A stretch of DNA of 17,820 bases, taken from NCBI GenBank assembly GCA_023435825.1, contig JAEZMB010000089.1:1-17820 (forward strand), in the 5' to 3' direction. This stretch comes from Pseudomonadota bacterium (lineage in GTDB: Bacteria; Desulfobacterota; Desulfovibrionia; Desulfovibrionales; Desulfovibrionaceae). Position 1 is the stretch's first letter. Each line of letters opens with the position of its first letter. The translations under genes and the position numbers were made by a program. A model generated the notes under the pieces. The model saw only the letters and a program-made list of their open reading frames with translations, was not told where the DNA came from and searched no databases. Below are positions 1 through 5,052 of this stretch, piece after piece.

Positions 1-69
1 GAAGCTAATCGCCTCCTGGATTGCATAGTCCAGGGGTAGGAGGGCGTATTGGCGAGGCGGACCGGTCAC
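1..69 (-). CDS. Start of an unknown leftward gene (partial, runs off the left edge)
   Basis: Only the first 23 codons are present. A GTG start at 69-67 overlaps the stop codon of the upstream gene by 4 bp (GTGA), and a strong GAGGAGG ribosome binding site lies 4 nt before it, inside the end of that gene. The visible peptide begins VTGPPRQYALLPLDYAI and has no stop up to the edge. The overlap matches the one between the two upstream genes, so this is probably the third gene of a translationally coupled leftward operon headed by the CII-like regulator. Too little is visible to name a family. Confidence 0.6.
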   Translation of the reverse strand, partial: MTGPPRQYALLPLDYAIQEAISF

Positions 70-1175
70 GCCGCCGCCTCCTCAACCGCCACAGCCACAA
101 ACGCCCCGTCCTGGCCCATGGGCCGCATTTCGAGGGCCTTGCCGACAAGCCCTGGGGCAACCCTGGCAACGGCCTCGGCAGACGCCTTTCGCGACGTCCC
201 GGATTTGCGTTCAACGCCCAGCTTGCGCGCCCCGCCGTCCTGTTCGACCATGAAAATCAGGGCCAGGGCCGATCCGGTTTTGTCGGGGATGATGCGGACG
301 TATTGGAACCGAGCCAGGCCGTATGCTTGGGTCGCGGCGCTGGAAAAGCTGATGTTCCCGGAGGGGGACAGGCGGGCGATGGGCCGGCCAGGGGGCGGAG
401 TTGCCGTCCCGGGATCGAACTCGTAGCCGGCAAAGGAAAAGGGGCGGGTGAAGTCGGAGACCATTTTGTTGGCGTCAACAAAATGGTTTTGGCCGCCTGC
501 CTGCACGGAATCCAGCCCGGCGACCGCATCCAGGGCCGCAGCCTCGGCCGTCGGGTCGTGGCAGGTGACGTCATGGGTGGGCCCAGATGTGGAGATTTCC
601 TGGCCGGCCGCCACCCCTTGTTCGAAATATTCTTGTGTCTTTTCGGACTGTTCGTCCTGGCCGGAAGTGGTCAAAACGGCATCCATGGCCGCCACATCGT
701 CCGGGCCCAAAATCGGGCTTTCCTTGGGCGTCAGGTCATCAACCAGGGACGCGGCCGCAGCCTCGGCAGGGGCCGGATTCGGGGAAGCTTCCGAGGCCTG
801 CGCCGGCTGCTTGCCTCGGGACTGCTTGCACCTCGGATTGTAGCAGCGGTTGGCGCTGTCCCGGTTGCCTTTGCGGTTGCACTCGACGCACGCGCCGTAG
901 TTCGACTTGCCCATGGTGTCCTCCTGAAGCATGTTCACCCGAACCCGACCGGCCGAGCAGCCGAGATCACGAGCGCAAGTGTTGTTCTGGTCTTCCGGGG
1001 CGTCCTGGCCGGCCTGGAACCGCTCCACGCACTCGCGCAGGGTCATCCAGCCCAGGCCCCGATTGCACTTGATGCGCTGTCCACGGGCGGCCGAAGAGGC
1101 CGCAGCCTCGGCAGCGGTGCCGGCCGCGTTGATGGTGGTGGTGCGCTGCGGCGCGAGGATGGACATGCCGATCAT
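66..1175 (-). CDS. Two-module Cys-rich phage protein of unknown function, with an internal start
   Basis: This is a 369-residue frame whose ATG overlaps the stop of the CII-like gene by 4 bp. Three parts can be seen. Residues 31-77 carry a four-Cys module (C37, C49, C67, C73). Residues 88-117 carry a second one (C96, C99, C111, C116), likely a zinc knuckle. After an Ala/Pro/Gln-rich linker, residues of about 235-369 form a compact domain (around PIARLSPSGNISFS) of a kind common in small phage proteins of unknown role. An AGGAGG site lies 5 nt before an in-frame ATG at 914 (Met88), so a 282-residue product starting there is likely. The first 87 codons may be a separate small gene that lost its stop, or the two products may be nested. 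The order suggests an early or lysogeny-related role, but no enzyme motif is visible. Confidence 0.65.
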   Translation of the reverse strand: MIGMSILAPQRTTTINAAGTAAEAAASSAARGQRIKCNRGLGWMTLRECVERFQAGQDAPEDQNNTCARDLGCSAGRVRVNMLQEDTMGKSNYGACVECNRKGNRDSANRCYNPRCKQSRGKQPAQASEASPNPAPAEAAAASLVDDLTPKESPILGPDDVAAMDAVLTTSGQDEQSEKTQEYFEQGVAAGQEISTSGPTHDVTCHDPTAEAAALDAVAGLDSVQAGGQNHFVDANKMVSDFTRPFSFAGYEFDPGTATPPPGRPIARLSPSGNISFSSAATQAYGLARFQYVRIIPDKTGSALALIFMVEQDGGARKLGVERKSGTSRKASAEAVARVAPGLVGKALEMRPMGQDGAFVAVAVEEAAA

Positions 1176-1693
1176 TGCCGACGCCCCCCTTTGGCGGCCC
1201 CGTCTGGCACATGCGTTAGACGCGGCGGCTTCCCGGGCTCATAGATGTGGCCCTTGAGGCGCGCCTTGCAAAACGCCACGTGATCTTCATTGAGCTCGAC
1301 ATCGAGTTCCTGGCGCGCCCGGATGGCGTCCTGCTCGGAAGAATCGGGGTCCATCATCACGGCTTGGTACTTGGCCATGGCTGACGTGTTGTCCAAAAGC
1401 TCTTCGGCCAGGGTCGGCTTGTCGGGGCTGGCGCAATCCACCGAGCCGAGCAGCTTGCCTTTCTTGGCGCAAAGAAGGTGGAGAGGCTGCAACCCGTCGC
1501 AGTTCACCATGAGGACAAAAGCCTCCCGGGCTGTGAGCTTCGCCGCCGGGTAGTTGGGGTCGAGCTTTTGGTAAAGGTACGATTCGGCAATGCCCAACGC
1601 GTCGGCGAAAACCGCAATGCTCTTGGAGTCGCCGAGAACCATCTCCTTGATGGCCGTCAAAAATTCGATGTAACCGACGGTGTTGATTTCCAT
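1172..1693 (-). CDS. Phage regulatory protein of the CII family
   Basis: A 173-residue protein. Residues of about 20-80 form an HTH-like region resembling phage regulatory CII proteins: a helix pair, then the characteristic YLYQKLDPNYPAAKLTAREA stretch, then a short helix ending near HLLCAKKG. Family members bind DNA and help set the choice between lysogeny and lysis. Here it heads a leftward operon and overlaps the next gene by 4 bp. Upstream is an AT-rich stretch with a -10-like box at 1708-1713, so the mRNA leader would be only about 8 nt and no good ribosome binding site is seen. The family call rests on motif recognition without a search. The charged C-terminal tail (about 130-173) is unexplained. 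Confidence 0.7.
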   Translation of the reverse strand: MEINTVGYIEFLTAIKEMVLGDSKSIAVFADALGIAESYLYQKLDPNYPAAKLTAREAFVLMVNCDGLQPLHLLCAKKGKLLGSVDCASPDKPTLAEELLDNTSAMAKYQAVMMDPDSSEQDAIRARQELDVELNEDHVAFCKARLKGHIYEPGKPPRLTHVPDGAAKGGRRQ

Positions 1694-1707
1694 AAACGGC
1701 CTACAAG

Positions 1708-1715
1708 GTTATAAT
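1708..1715. promoter_or_regulatory. Shared -10 element for two divergent genes
   Basis: The 8-mer GTTATAAT reads as a perfect TATAAT -10 box on the plus strand (1710-1715) and as TATAAC on the minus strand (1708-1713). It sits between the minus-strand CII-like gene (ATG at 1693) and the plus-strand gene starting at 1749. Neither direction has a good -35 box at 17 bp, which would fit an activator-dependent promoter. Confidence 0.45.
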
Positions 1716-1748
1716 TGCTGGTTTCATTGATGCGTCTACCGTGTTCCC

Positions 1749-1994
1749 ATGCCCGATCAAAAACATCTTTCCTTCCACCCCTACACGGACCCCGACTTCC
1801 CCGGCGTCATCTACGTCCTGATCCGCGTGCGCAGCGCGGAAGCCGTGCGTTGGCGCACGATGAAACGCCCGGCCGACATGCCCTGGCCGCAGCTGGTCCG
1901 GGAGGCCGAACGCATGGCCATCGAGCGATTCCCCGGCCTGCTTTCGATGCAGGTGGCGTTGCCGATTGGGGATTGCGGGGCGGTCACCGGGTGA
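1749..1994 (+). CDS. Small unknown protein between two leftward units
   Basis: An 81-residue basic/aromatic protein beginning MPDQKHLSFHPYTDP. I do not recognise the family. It has no signal peptide or membrane segment. The region from about residue 30 to 70 looks like two amphipathic helices around WPQLVREAERMAIERF. Support for a real gene: a consensus TATAAT lies 34 bp upstream, the composition looks like protein, and it fills the gap between the CII-like gene and the leftward HTH operon. Against it: no clear ribosome binding site, and an 11-bp tail-to-tail overlap with the gene ending at 1984. Confidence 0.5.
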   Translation: MPDQKHLSFHPYTDPDFPGVIYVLIRVRSAEAVRWRTMKRPADMPWPQLVREAERMAIERFPGLLSMQVALPIGDCGAVTG

Positions 1995-2148
1995 CCTCGT
2001 CCACGAAATCATCAAGGAAATAGGCGGCCGCCTGGAGTCCCCCAGCCGAAACACGCAAGGCCACAGCGGCAATGGACAGGACCAGGGACAAGACCAGAAA
2101 CGGCAGGCAGCAAATTCGGACCAGGGGCATAAAAGTTTCGCGGGTCAT
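1984..2148 (-). CDS. Small single-pass membrane protein
   Basis: A 54-residue protein, third in a leftward unit with the Cro-like gene. Its ATG overlaps the stop of the previous gene by 4 bp, with GGGAG a few bases upstream. Residues of about 8-32 form one hydrophobic segment containing two Cys (LVRICCLPFLVLSLVLSIAA). An amphipathic acidic tail follows. Tiny membrane proteins in this position of temperate phages can act in holin-like, exclusion or stress roles, but nothing in the sequence decides between these. Confidence 0.55.
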   Translation of the reverse strand: MTRETFMPLVRICCLPFLVLSLVLSIAAVALRVSAGGLQAAAYFLDDFVDEVTR

Positions 2149-2279
2149 TGGTTGCTCCCGCCGCCGTGGTTGGCGGCCATGCGGTTGTGGGCGCGGATGG
2201 CGACGATCCCGAGGGCGAGGGCCAGCAGCAGGCAGGTCCCGCAGACGGCCAGGCAGGCGAGGGCGACGGTGAGGGTCAT
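2145..2279 (-). CDS. Very small single-pass membrane protein
   Basis: A 44-residue protein. One strongly hydrophobic helix covers about residues 2-28, followed by a short polar tail rich in Asn, Gly and Ala. The ATG overlaps the stop of the Cro-like gene by 4 bp and has AGGA upstream. The next membrane protein overlaps it in the same way. The three genes are therefore probably made from one mRNA by coupled translation. No family recognised. Confidence 0.55.
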   Translation of the reverse strand: MTLTVALACLAVCGTCLLLALALGIVAIRAHNRMAANHGGGSNQ

Positions 2280-2491
2280 GCCGCGTCCTGGGGCTGGGCG
2301 AGGAGGGGGCGCTCCCCCTTGCCAAAGAAGGGCAGCAGCTTGACGAGGTTGTCCGAATGGAGCCCTTTTCTCTCCCCAGAAAGAACGCGGCGAATGCCCA
2401 TATCGCTCGACAATCCGGCCTCTTTGGCGAGGCGGTGAGGGTTCCAATTTCGTTCGGATAAGCACCGCTGGATTTCTTCTTTGAGGTTCAT
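2276..2491 (-). CDS. Cro/CI-like helix-turn-helix regulator
   Basis: A 71-residue DNA-binding protein consisting almost only of an HTH domain (about residues 15-45, around PHRLAKEAGLS and IRRVLSGERKG). It is divergent from the S24-type repressor, the arrangement of cro and cI in lambdoid phages, so a Cro-like role is likely. The -10 box of its promoter (2498-2503) lies only 6 nt before the ATG, so the transcript would begin at or next to the start codon and be leaderless; no ribosome binding site is present. An operator copy sits in its promoter spacer, so the repressor should silence it. Confidence 0.8.
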   Translation of the reverse strand: MNLKEEIQRCLSERNWNPHRLAKEAGLSSDMGIRRVLSGERKGLHSDNLVKLLPFFGKGERPLLAQPQDAA

Positions 2492-2497
2492 GGGTTC

Positions 2498-2526
2498 TTT
2501 TTATCCAAATGGAGAAATGCCGTCAA
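2498..2526 (-). promoter_or_regulatory. Leftward promoter of the Cro-like gene, operator in the spacer
   Basis: On the minus strand, TTGACG (2526-2521) is followed after exactly 17 bp by TAAAAA (2503-2498). The spacer contains the operator ATTTCTCCATTTGGAT. A repressor bound there would block RNA polymerase. The arrangement matches the rightward promoter at 3360-3388 nearly base for base. Confidence 0.65.
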
Positions 2527-2564
2527 CCTGTTTTCTCCGGTTGGAGTCTAGCCAAATGGAGCAT
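2503..2564. promoter_or_regulatory. Three repressor operators between cro-like and repressor genes
   Basis: Three copies of one motif lie in 62 bp: ATCCAAATGGAGAAAT at 2503-2518, an inverted, less perfect copy TTTCTCCGGTTGG at 2532-2544, and AGCCAAATGGAGCAT at 2550-2564. The third covers the proposed repressor start codon at 2556. Start-to-start spacing is about 29 and 18 bp. Two more exact cores occur at 3334-3381. The motif is asymmetric overall (core CCAAATGGAG). Confidence 0.75.
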
Positions 2565-3227
2565 ACGCAGTTTACGACTAGGCCCATGGGATTTTATGAA
2601 GACTTGGTCCAGGGACTAGACGACGCGATTGAAAATCGCTTCGGGAACACCCCTTACCGATTGGCAATGGCAGCTAAGACAACGTCGACCCAAATCGACC
2701 GCATCCGGACAGGAGAACGCCAGAAGTTCTTGATGAGTATCGGGCGTATTCTGGACGCGGCAGGGATGAAACTTGTTCCGGCAGACGGTGTGGCAATTTC
2801 GGAATATGCCTTTGTCCCTCGCGCCTTGGCCCGGCCAACTGCCGGCGGAGGTTCGTTGGAGACAAGCGGAGAAACCGAGGGATGCTTGGCTTTTAGGCGA
2901 GAATGGCTTGGTCGCAAAACGCGCACCAGTCCAGATTCCTTGCGCATCATGATTGTCTCTGGCGTGTCCATGCAGCCTACAATTGACAATGGGGATATTG
3001 TGCTAGTCGACGAAGGGGCACAAGGGAAAGAGTTGATAGAGGGTCGCGTTTACGTCATCAGAAAAGGCGACGATATTTACGTCAAGCGCTATCAGAAGGG
3101 CGTAGGAGAATTGCTTTTCCGGGGCGACAACCGTGCCACCGATTACCAGGATGTAATAGTTCGCCCGGGTGATGAAGATGGATTTGCGGTAATCGGCCGA
3201 GTTCTGTGGGCCGGAAAAGAGCTATGA
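2556..3227 (+). CDS. LexA/CI-type phage repressor with S24 self-cleavage domain
   Basis: A 223-residue protein with an N-terminal HTH-type region (about 28-70) and a C-terminal S24 peptidase domain (about 130-220). The Ser138-Lys177 dyad lies in GVSMQPT and IYVKRYQ, and an Ala96-Gly97 bond in the linker fits the usual cleavage site. Such repressors hold the prophage silent and cut themselves when RecA filaments form on damaged DNA. The ATG at 2556 was chosen for its GGAG site 9 nt upstream. ATG 2586 (MGFYEDL) is a good alternative and would suit a promoter TTGGAG-17-TACGCA. The frame extends back to a TTG at 2481, but that would translate through the operators and is unlikely. The gene is visibly less GC-rich than its neighbours, hinting at separate ancestry. 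It ends at a strong terminator. Confidence 0.9.
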   Translation: MEHTQFTTRPMGFYEDLVQGLDDAIENRFGNTPYRLAMAAKTTSTQIDRIRTGERQKFLMSIGRILDAAGMKLVPADGVAISEYAFVPRALARPTAGGGSLETSGETEGCLAFRREWLGRKTRTSPDSLRIMIVSGVSMQPTIDNGDIVLVDEGAQGKELIEGRVYVIRKGDDIYVKRYQKGVGELLFRGDNRATDYQDVIVRPGDEDGFAVIGRVLWAGKEL

Positions 3228-3294
3228 AATAAACGTAAGAGCCATGGTCTCGTTTCCTTTAAGACGCCGAACTCACTAGACACCACGCCCCGCC

Positions 3295-3324
3295 AAGCCC
3301 GCCTCCACCACGGCGGGCTTTTTT
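3295..3324 (+). terminator. Rho-independent terminator of the repressor gene
   Basis: A 9-bp perfect stem AAGCCCGCC/GGCGGGCTT (3295-3303 with 3312-3320), an 8-nt loop and a run of six T. It insulates the repressor transcript from the rightward early promoter just downstream. Confidence 0.9.
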
Positions 3325-3333
3325 GCGCCCCAG

Positions 3334-3381
3334 ATTTCTCCATTTGGCTAAAATAACGCTTGCCCATATTTCTCCATTTGG
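3334..3381. promoter_or_regulatory. Two repressor operators at the rightward promoter
   Basis: ATTTCTCCATTTGG occurs exactly twice, at 3334-3347 and 3368-3381, 34 bp apart, and is the reverse complement of the 2503 operator core. The second copy fills the spacer of the rightward promoter; the first lies just upstream of its -35 box. This places the rightward operon under the same repressor as the leftward one. Confidence 0.75.
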
Positions 3382-3388
3382 ATATCTT
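3360..3388 (+). promoter_or_regulatory. Rightward early promoter
   Basis: TTGCCC (3360-3365), a 17-bp spacer, then TATCTT (3383-3388). Each box matches consensus at four of six positions. The spacer holds an operator copy, as in the leftward promoter. Expected transcription start is near 3395, which gives a leader of about 590 nt before the first convincing gene. Confidence 0.6.
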
Positions 3389-3591
3389 CTCCTCAACGAC
3401 GCGCACCACGGCAGCCAAATACGCCCACGGGCGGAAAGGCGGCCAGCGCGGAGGGGACCCGGATCAAGGCTGACGGAAGCTGCCACGCCAGGATGCAGAG
3501 CCAGCGAGGACAAGAGCCACGCAGGACGCTCCAGACGGCGATGACAAGGGACGGCGGCGGCGGGACGGGGAGACGAGACGGCAAGGGCAGT
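3389..3591 (+). other. Gene-free early leader
   Basis: This 200-nt stretch follows the rightward promoter and precedes the structured RNA. The only short frames (for example a 34-codon one beginning near 3494) lack a ribosome binding site and read as Arg/Gly-rich low complexity. From about 3540 the plus strand is markedly purine-rich (repeated GGGACGG-like units). I see no known regulatory element. Confidence 0.5.
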
Positions 3592-3964
3592 GTTTAAGCG
3601 GAACTTAACAACTCAACCACAGCACTTCTTTGAAAATCTGGCCCTCAGACGCAGCGGTAACCAATCCGGGAGCGTAGGGGCGCGTCGAGAACTGAAGGGA
3701 AGGCGCGAACCTGTAGCTGCATGGCGTGGTGACCAGGAGGGGCGGCCAGCCCGTAACGGTAGAAGCGGCGTGGCAACCGTGGCCCCATGCAGCCGCCTTC
3801 CACTTCGAGTCTCGACAAATCGTGAGCGTGGCGGATGGCTGGGATGGTACGGACACACCCCGGTTCGACTCCGGGGATCGGGGCGGTCCCTGACCTGTGC
3901 CGGCAGAGAGCGAATCCCCCGTGGTTCAATTCCACGGCCCGGCCAGCCATCCGCCACGCTCACG
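3592..3964 (+). ncRNA. Candidate large structured RNA with two long hairpins and T-arm-like elements
   Basis: Three structural parts are visible. A small hairpin pairs TTAAG with CTTAA at 3594-3608. Hairpin I runs from 3684 to 3816: GTCGAG, ACT, GAAG, GGAAGGCG and GCTGCATGG (3684-3724) pair in order with 3785-3816, 30 bp broken only by three single-base bulges and a one-sided 10-nt loop, capped by a 60-nt domain that can fold further (ACGGT with ACCGT). Four bases later hairpin II begins: 3821-3842 pairs perfectly with 3943-3964 (22 bp). Its 100-nt interior holds two tRNA-like T arms, CCCGG-TTCGACT-CCGGG (3859-3875) and CGTGG-TTCAATT-CCACG (3920-3936). No complete cloverleaf fits either. The longest frame through the region is not protein-like. 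It lies in the early transcript just before a small gene and a tRNA-Tyr gene. Known large phage RNAs such as GOLLD can occur near tRNA genes, but I cannot assign this one to any class. Confidence 0.6.
3821..3964. repeat. Perfect 22-bp inverted repeat with 100-bp interior
   Basis: The left arm 3821-3842 starts CGTGAGCGTGG and the right arm 3943-3964 ends CCACGCTCACG; every base pairs. There is no flanking target duplication (ACAAAT left, AAAACA right) and no transposase, so an RNA stem explains it better than a mobile element. The ribosome binding site of the next gene begins only 8 bases after the right arm. Confidence 0.85.
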
Positions 3965-3983
3965 AAAACACAAGGAGGAGGCC

Positions 3984-4178
3984 ATGGAACGCAGCCAACC
4001 CGAGCCCACGTTGGGCCTGACGCTGGCCTTGATAGCGCTCAAGGAAAAGTCGCTGGAGAATTACCGCGATCATCAGACCGATTGCGGAACGTCGTGCAAC
4101 TTCGGCAACGGCGGCGGGGCAGGCTTCGGCCCGGCCTACTTCGGCCTCTCGCCCCAGGGCGGCGGGAGTGCGGCGTAA
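3984..4178 (+). CDS. Small Gly-rich peptide with two Cys, unknown
   Basis: A 64-residue product with a strong AAGGAGGAG site before its ATG. Residues 1-30 look like one charged amphipathic helix (LGLTLALIALKEKSLENY). The second half changes character: TDCGTSCNFGNGGGAGFGP and then a Gly/Ser/Ala tail with aromatic residues. The helix-plus-small-residue plan resembles a leader and core peptide, but no modifying enzyme or exporter is nearby, so a role as a modified peptide is speculation. It lies between the structured RNA and the tRNA-Tyr gene, with only 9 nt to the latter. The strong ribosome binding site makes it a probable gene; function unknown. Confidence 0.6.
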   Translation: MERSQPEPTLGLTLALIALKEKSLENYRDHQTDCGTSCNFGNGGGAGFGPAYFGLSPQGGGSAA

Positions 4179-4187
4179 CACATTTTT

Positions 4188-4277
4188 GGGAGTTTGACCG
4201 GAGCGGCAAACGGCCGGGGCTGTAAACCCCGTGATGCGAGAGCATCTTCGCAGGTTCGAGTCCTGCAACTCCCACCA
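4188..4277 (+). tRNA. tRNA-Tyr (anticodon GUA)
   Basis: A 90-nt class II tRNA with encoded CCA. The acceptor stem GGGAGTT/AACTCCC is perfect, the anticodon stem CGGGG/CCCCG encloses CTGTAAA with GTA at 4222-4224, a long variable arm GATGC-GAGA-GCATC follows, and the T arm GCAGG-TTCGAGT-CCTGC is regular. The D stem is the weak point: CCG/CGG with one extra base between it and the acceptor stem, or a four-pair stem with an A-C mismatch. It sits inside the rightward early transcript, so it is element-borne and probably released from the operon mRNA by processing. Confidence 0.92.
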
Positions 4278-4308
4278 TATCCCCATGCAACCCTCCCAAC
4301 CCTAACCC

Positions 4309-4439
4309 GGGCCGCCCCGACCTCCCCCACGAACGCGCGGGGCGGCCCAATTTGGTATCCCCCTGGCCGTGCCAGGATAACGGATAGAGCCGCGCGCGCG
4401 GCCATGTACAACGCCCCGCGAGGCCCGGCCGGACGGGGC
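4309..4439 (+). other. GC-rich hairpin cluster between tRNA-Tyr and the next gene
   Basis: Four self-complementary units follow each other. GGGCCGCCCCG/CGGGGCGGCCC (4309-4319 with 4338-4348) is an 11-bp perfect stem followed by AATTTGG, at best a weak terminator. CCTGGC-CGT-GCCAGG lies at 4362-4376. A 14-nt perfect palindrome GCCGCGCGCGCGGC lies at 4389-4402. GCCCCG/CGGGGC flanks the last part, ending at 4439. No gene is visible. It may end or process the tRNA transcript, or act as a structured leader for the gene at 4458. Confidence 0.45.
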
Positions 4440-4457
4440 TAACAACTGAGGAGCACG

Positions 4458-4877
4458 ATGACCAAGACCTACATCGGCGTGAAAATGGTGACGGCCTGGG
4501 AACAGCCAGGCAAGGACGGACAGCCCGGCTACGCGGTCAAGTATGCGGACGGCTACACCTCTTGGTCTCCCAAGGACGTGTTTGAGGCCGCCTACTTCCC
4601 TCTGTCCGAAGGCCACCTCAACAAGATCAGCCAGGCCGACGTGGACGCCTTCATGGGCACCGTCACCGACAAGCAGCTCGACGAGAAGACCACCATCGTC
4701 ACGGCCGAAACCATCACCGGGTTCCGCCAGTACGAGGTTTCGAGCTGCGTCGATCCGGCCAATTACGACCACGCCCTGGGCGTATCCATCGCCTCCGGAC
4801 GCATCAAGGACCGTATCTGGCCCATGCTCGGGTTCGTTCTTCAGTGGGCGACCAAGGGCCTGAAGACGGCCTCCTAG
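4458..4877 (+). CDS. Phage Gp49-like protein with an added N-terminal domain
   Basis: A 139-residue protein with TGAGGAG upstream of its ATG. The C-terminal third (about 90-135) resembles the N4 Gp49/Sf6 gene 66 family: a SSCVDPANYD stretch, then an Ala/Gly helix, then IWPMLGFVLQ. The N-terminal part (YIGVKMVTAW ... YAVKYADGYTSWSPKDVFEAAY) is a separate small module that I also associate with phage proteins, often fused to this family. The function of both is unknown. Genes like this are commonly found among early genes of temperate phages, which fits the location. Confidence 0.65.
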   Translation: MTKTYIGVKMVTAWEQPGKDGQPGYAVKYADGYTSWSPKDVFEAAYFPLSEGHLNKISQADVDAFMGTVTDKQLDEKTTIVTAETITGFRQYEVSSCVDPANYDHALGVSIASGRIKDRIWPMLGFVLQWATKGLKTAS

Positions 4878-4881
4878 CCCC

Positions 4882-4971
4882 ATGCTCATCCTGATACCGG
4901 ATTGGCTCCCGACGCCCAGGCGGGAGACTCCGCAAACGGCAAAGACCCCTCGACGCCGGCAGGCCTGTTAA
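4882..4971 (+). CDS. Possible 29-residue peptide
   Basis: An ATG 4 nt after the stop of the Gp49-like gene opens a 29-codon frame, MLILIPDWLPTPRRETPQ and then a basic tail ending in Cys. The spacing suggests coupling, but there is no ribosome binding site and the tail is Arg/Pro-rich as random GC-rich frames are. Listed as a weak candidate only; otherwise 4878-5052 holds nothing recognisable. Confidence 0.2.
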   Translation: MLILIPDWLPTPRRETPQTAKTPRRRQAC

Positions 4972-5052
4972 GCCCGCCCGACGTCGCCCTGGGCAAACCC
5001 AAGCCGCCGCCCTGTCCACCAAGCAAGGGGCAGGGCGGCCAAGGAGCCCCCC

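Noticed and set aside
21..1244. A 407-codon plus-strand frame
   Set aside because: It is antisense to the CII-like and Cys-rich genes, which have coupled starts, ribosome sites and recognisable domains.
2481..2555. Extended repressor start at TTG 2481
   Set aside because: It would translate through the operators and the divergent promoter and has no ribosome binding site.
3494..3598. A 34-codon frame in the early leader
   Set aside because: Weak ribosome site and Gly/Arg-rich sequence in a purine-rich tract; no reason to call it a gene.
3821..3964. A complete tRNA or a pair of tRNAs around the two T-arm-like hairpins
   Set aside because: I tried both T arms in a normal cloverleaf: no 7-bp acceptor, no anticodon stem at the right distance and no CCA. 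They are described as T-arm-like only.
3821..3964. Miniature transposon with terminal inverted repeats
   Set aside because: No target-site duplication, no second copy in the window, and the stem lies inside a transcribed leader next to another long hairpin.
3590..4225. A 211-codon open frame on the plus strand
   Set aside because: It runs through the hairpin region, the 64-residue gene and into the tRNA-Tyr gene, and reads as Arg/Gly/Pro-rich low complexity. It is open because the DNA is GC-rich.
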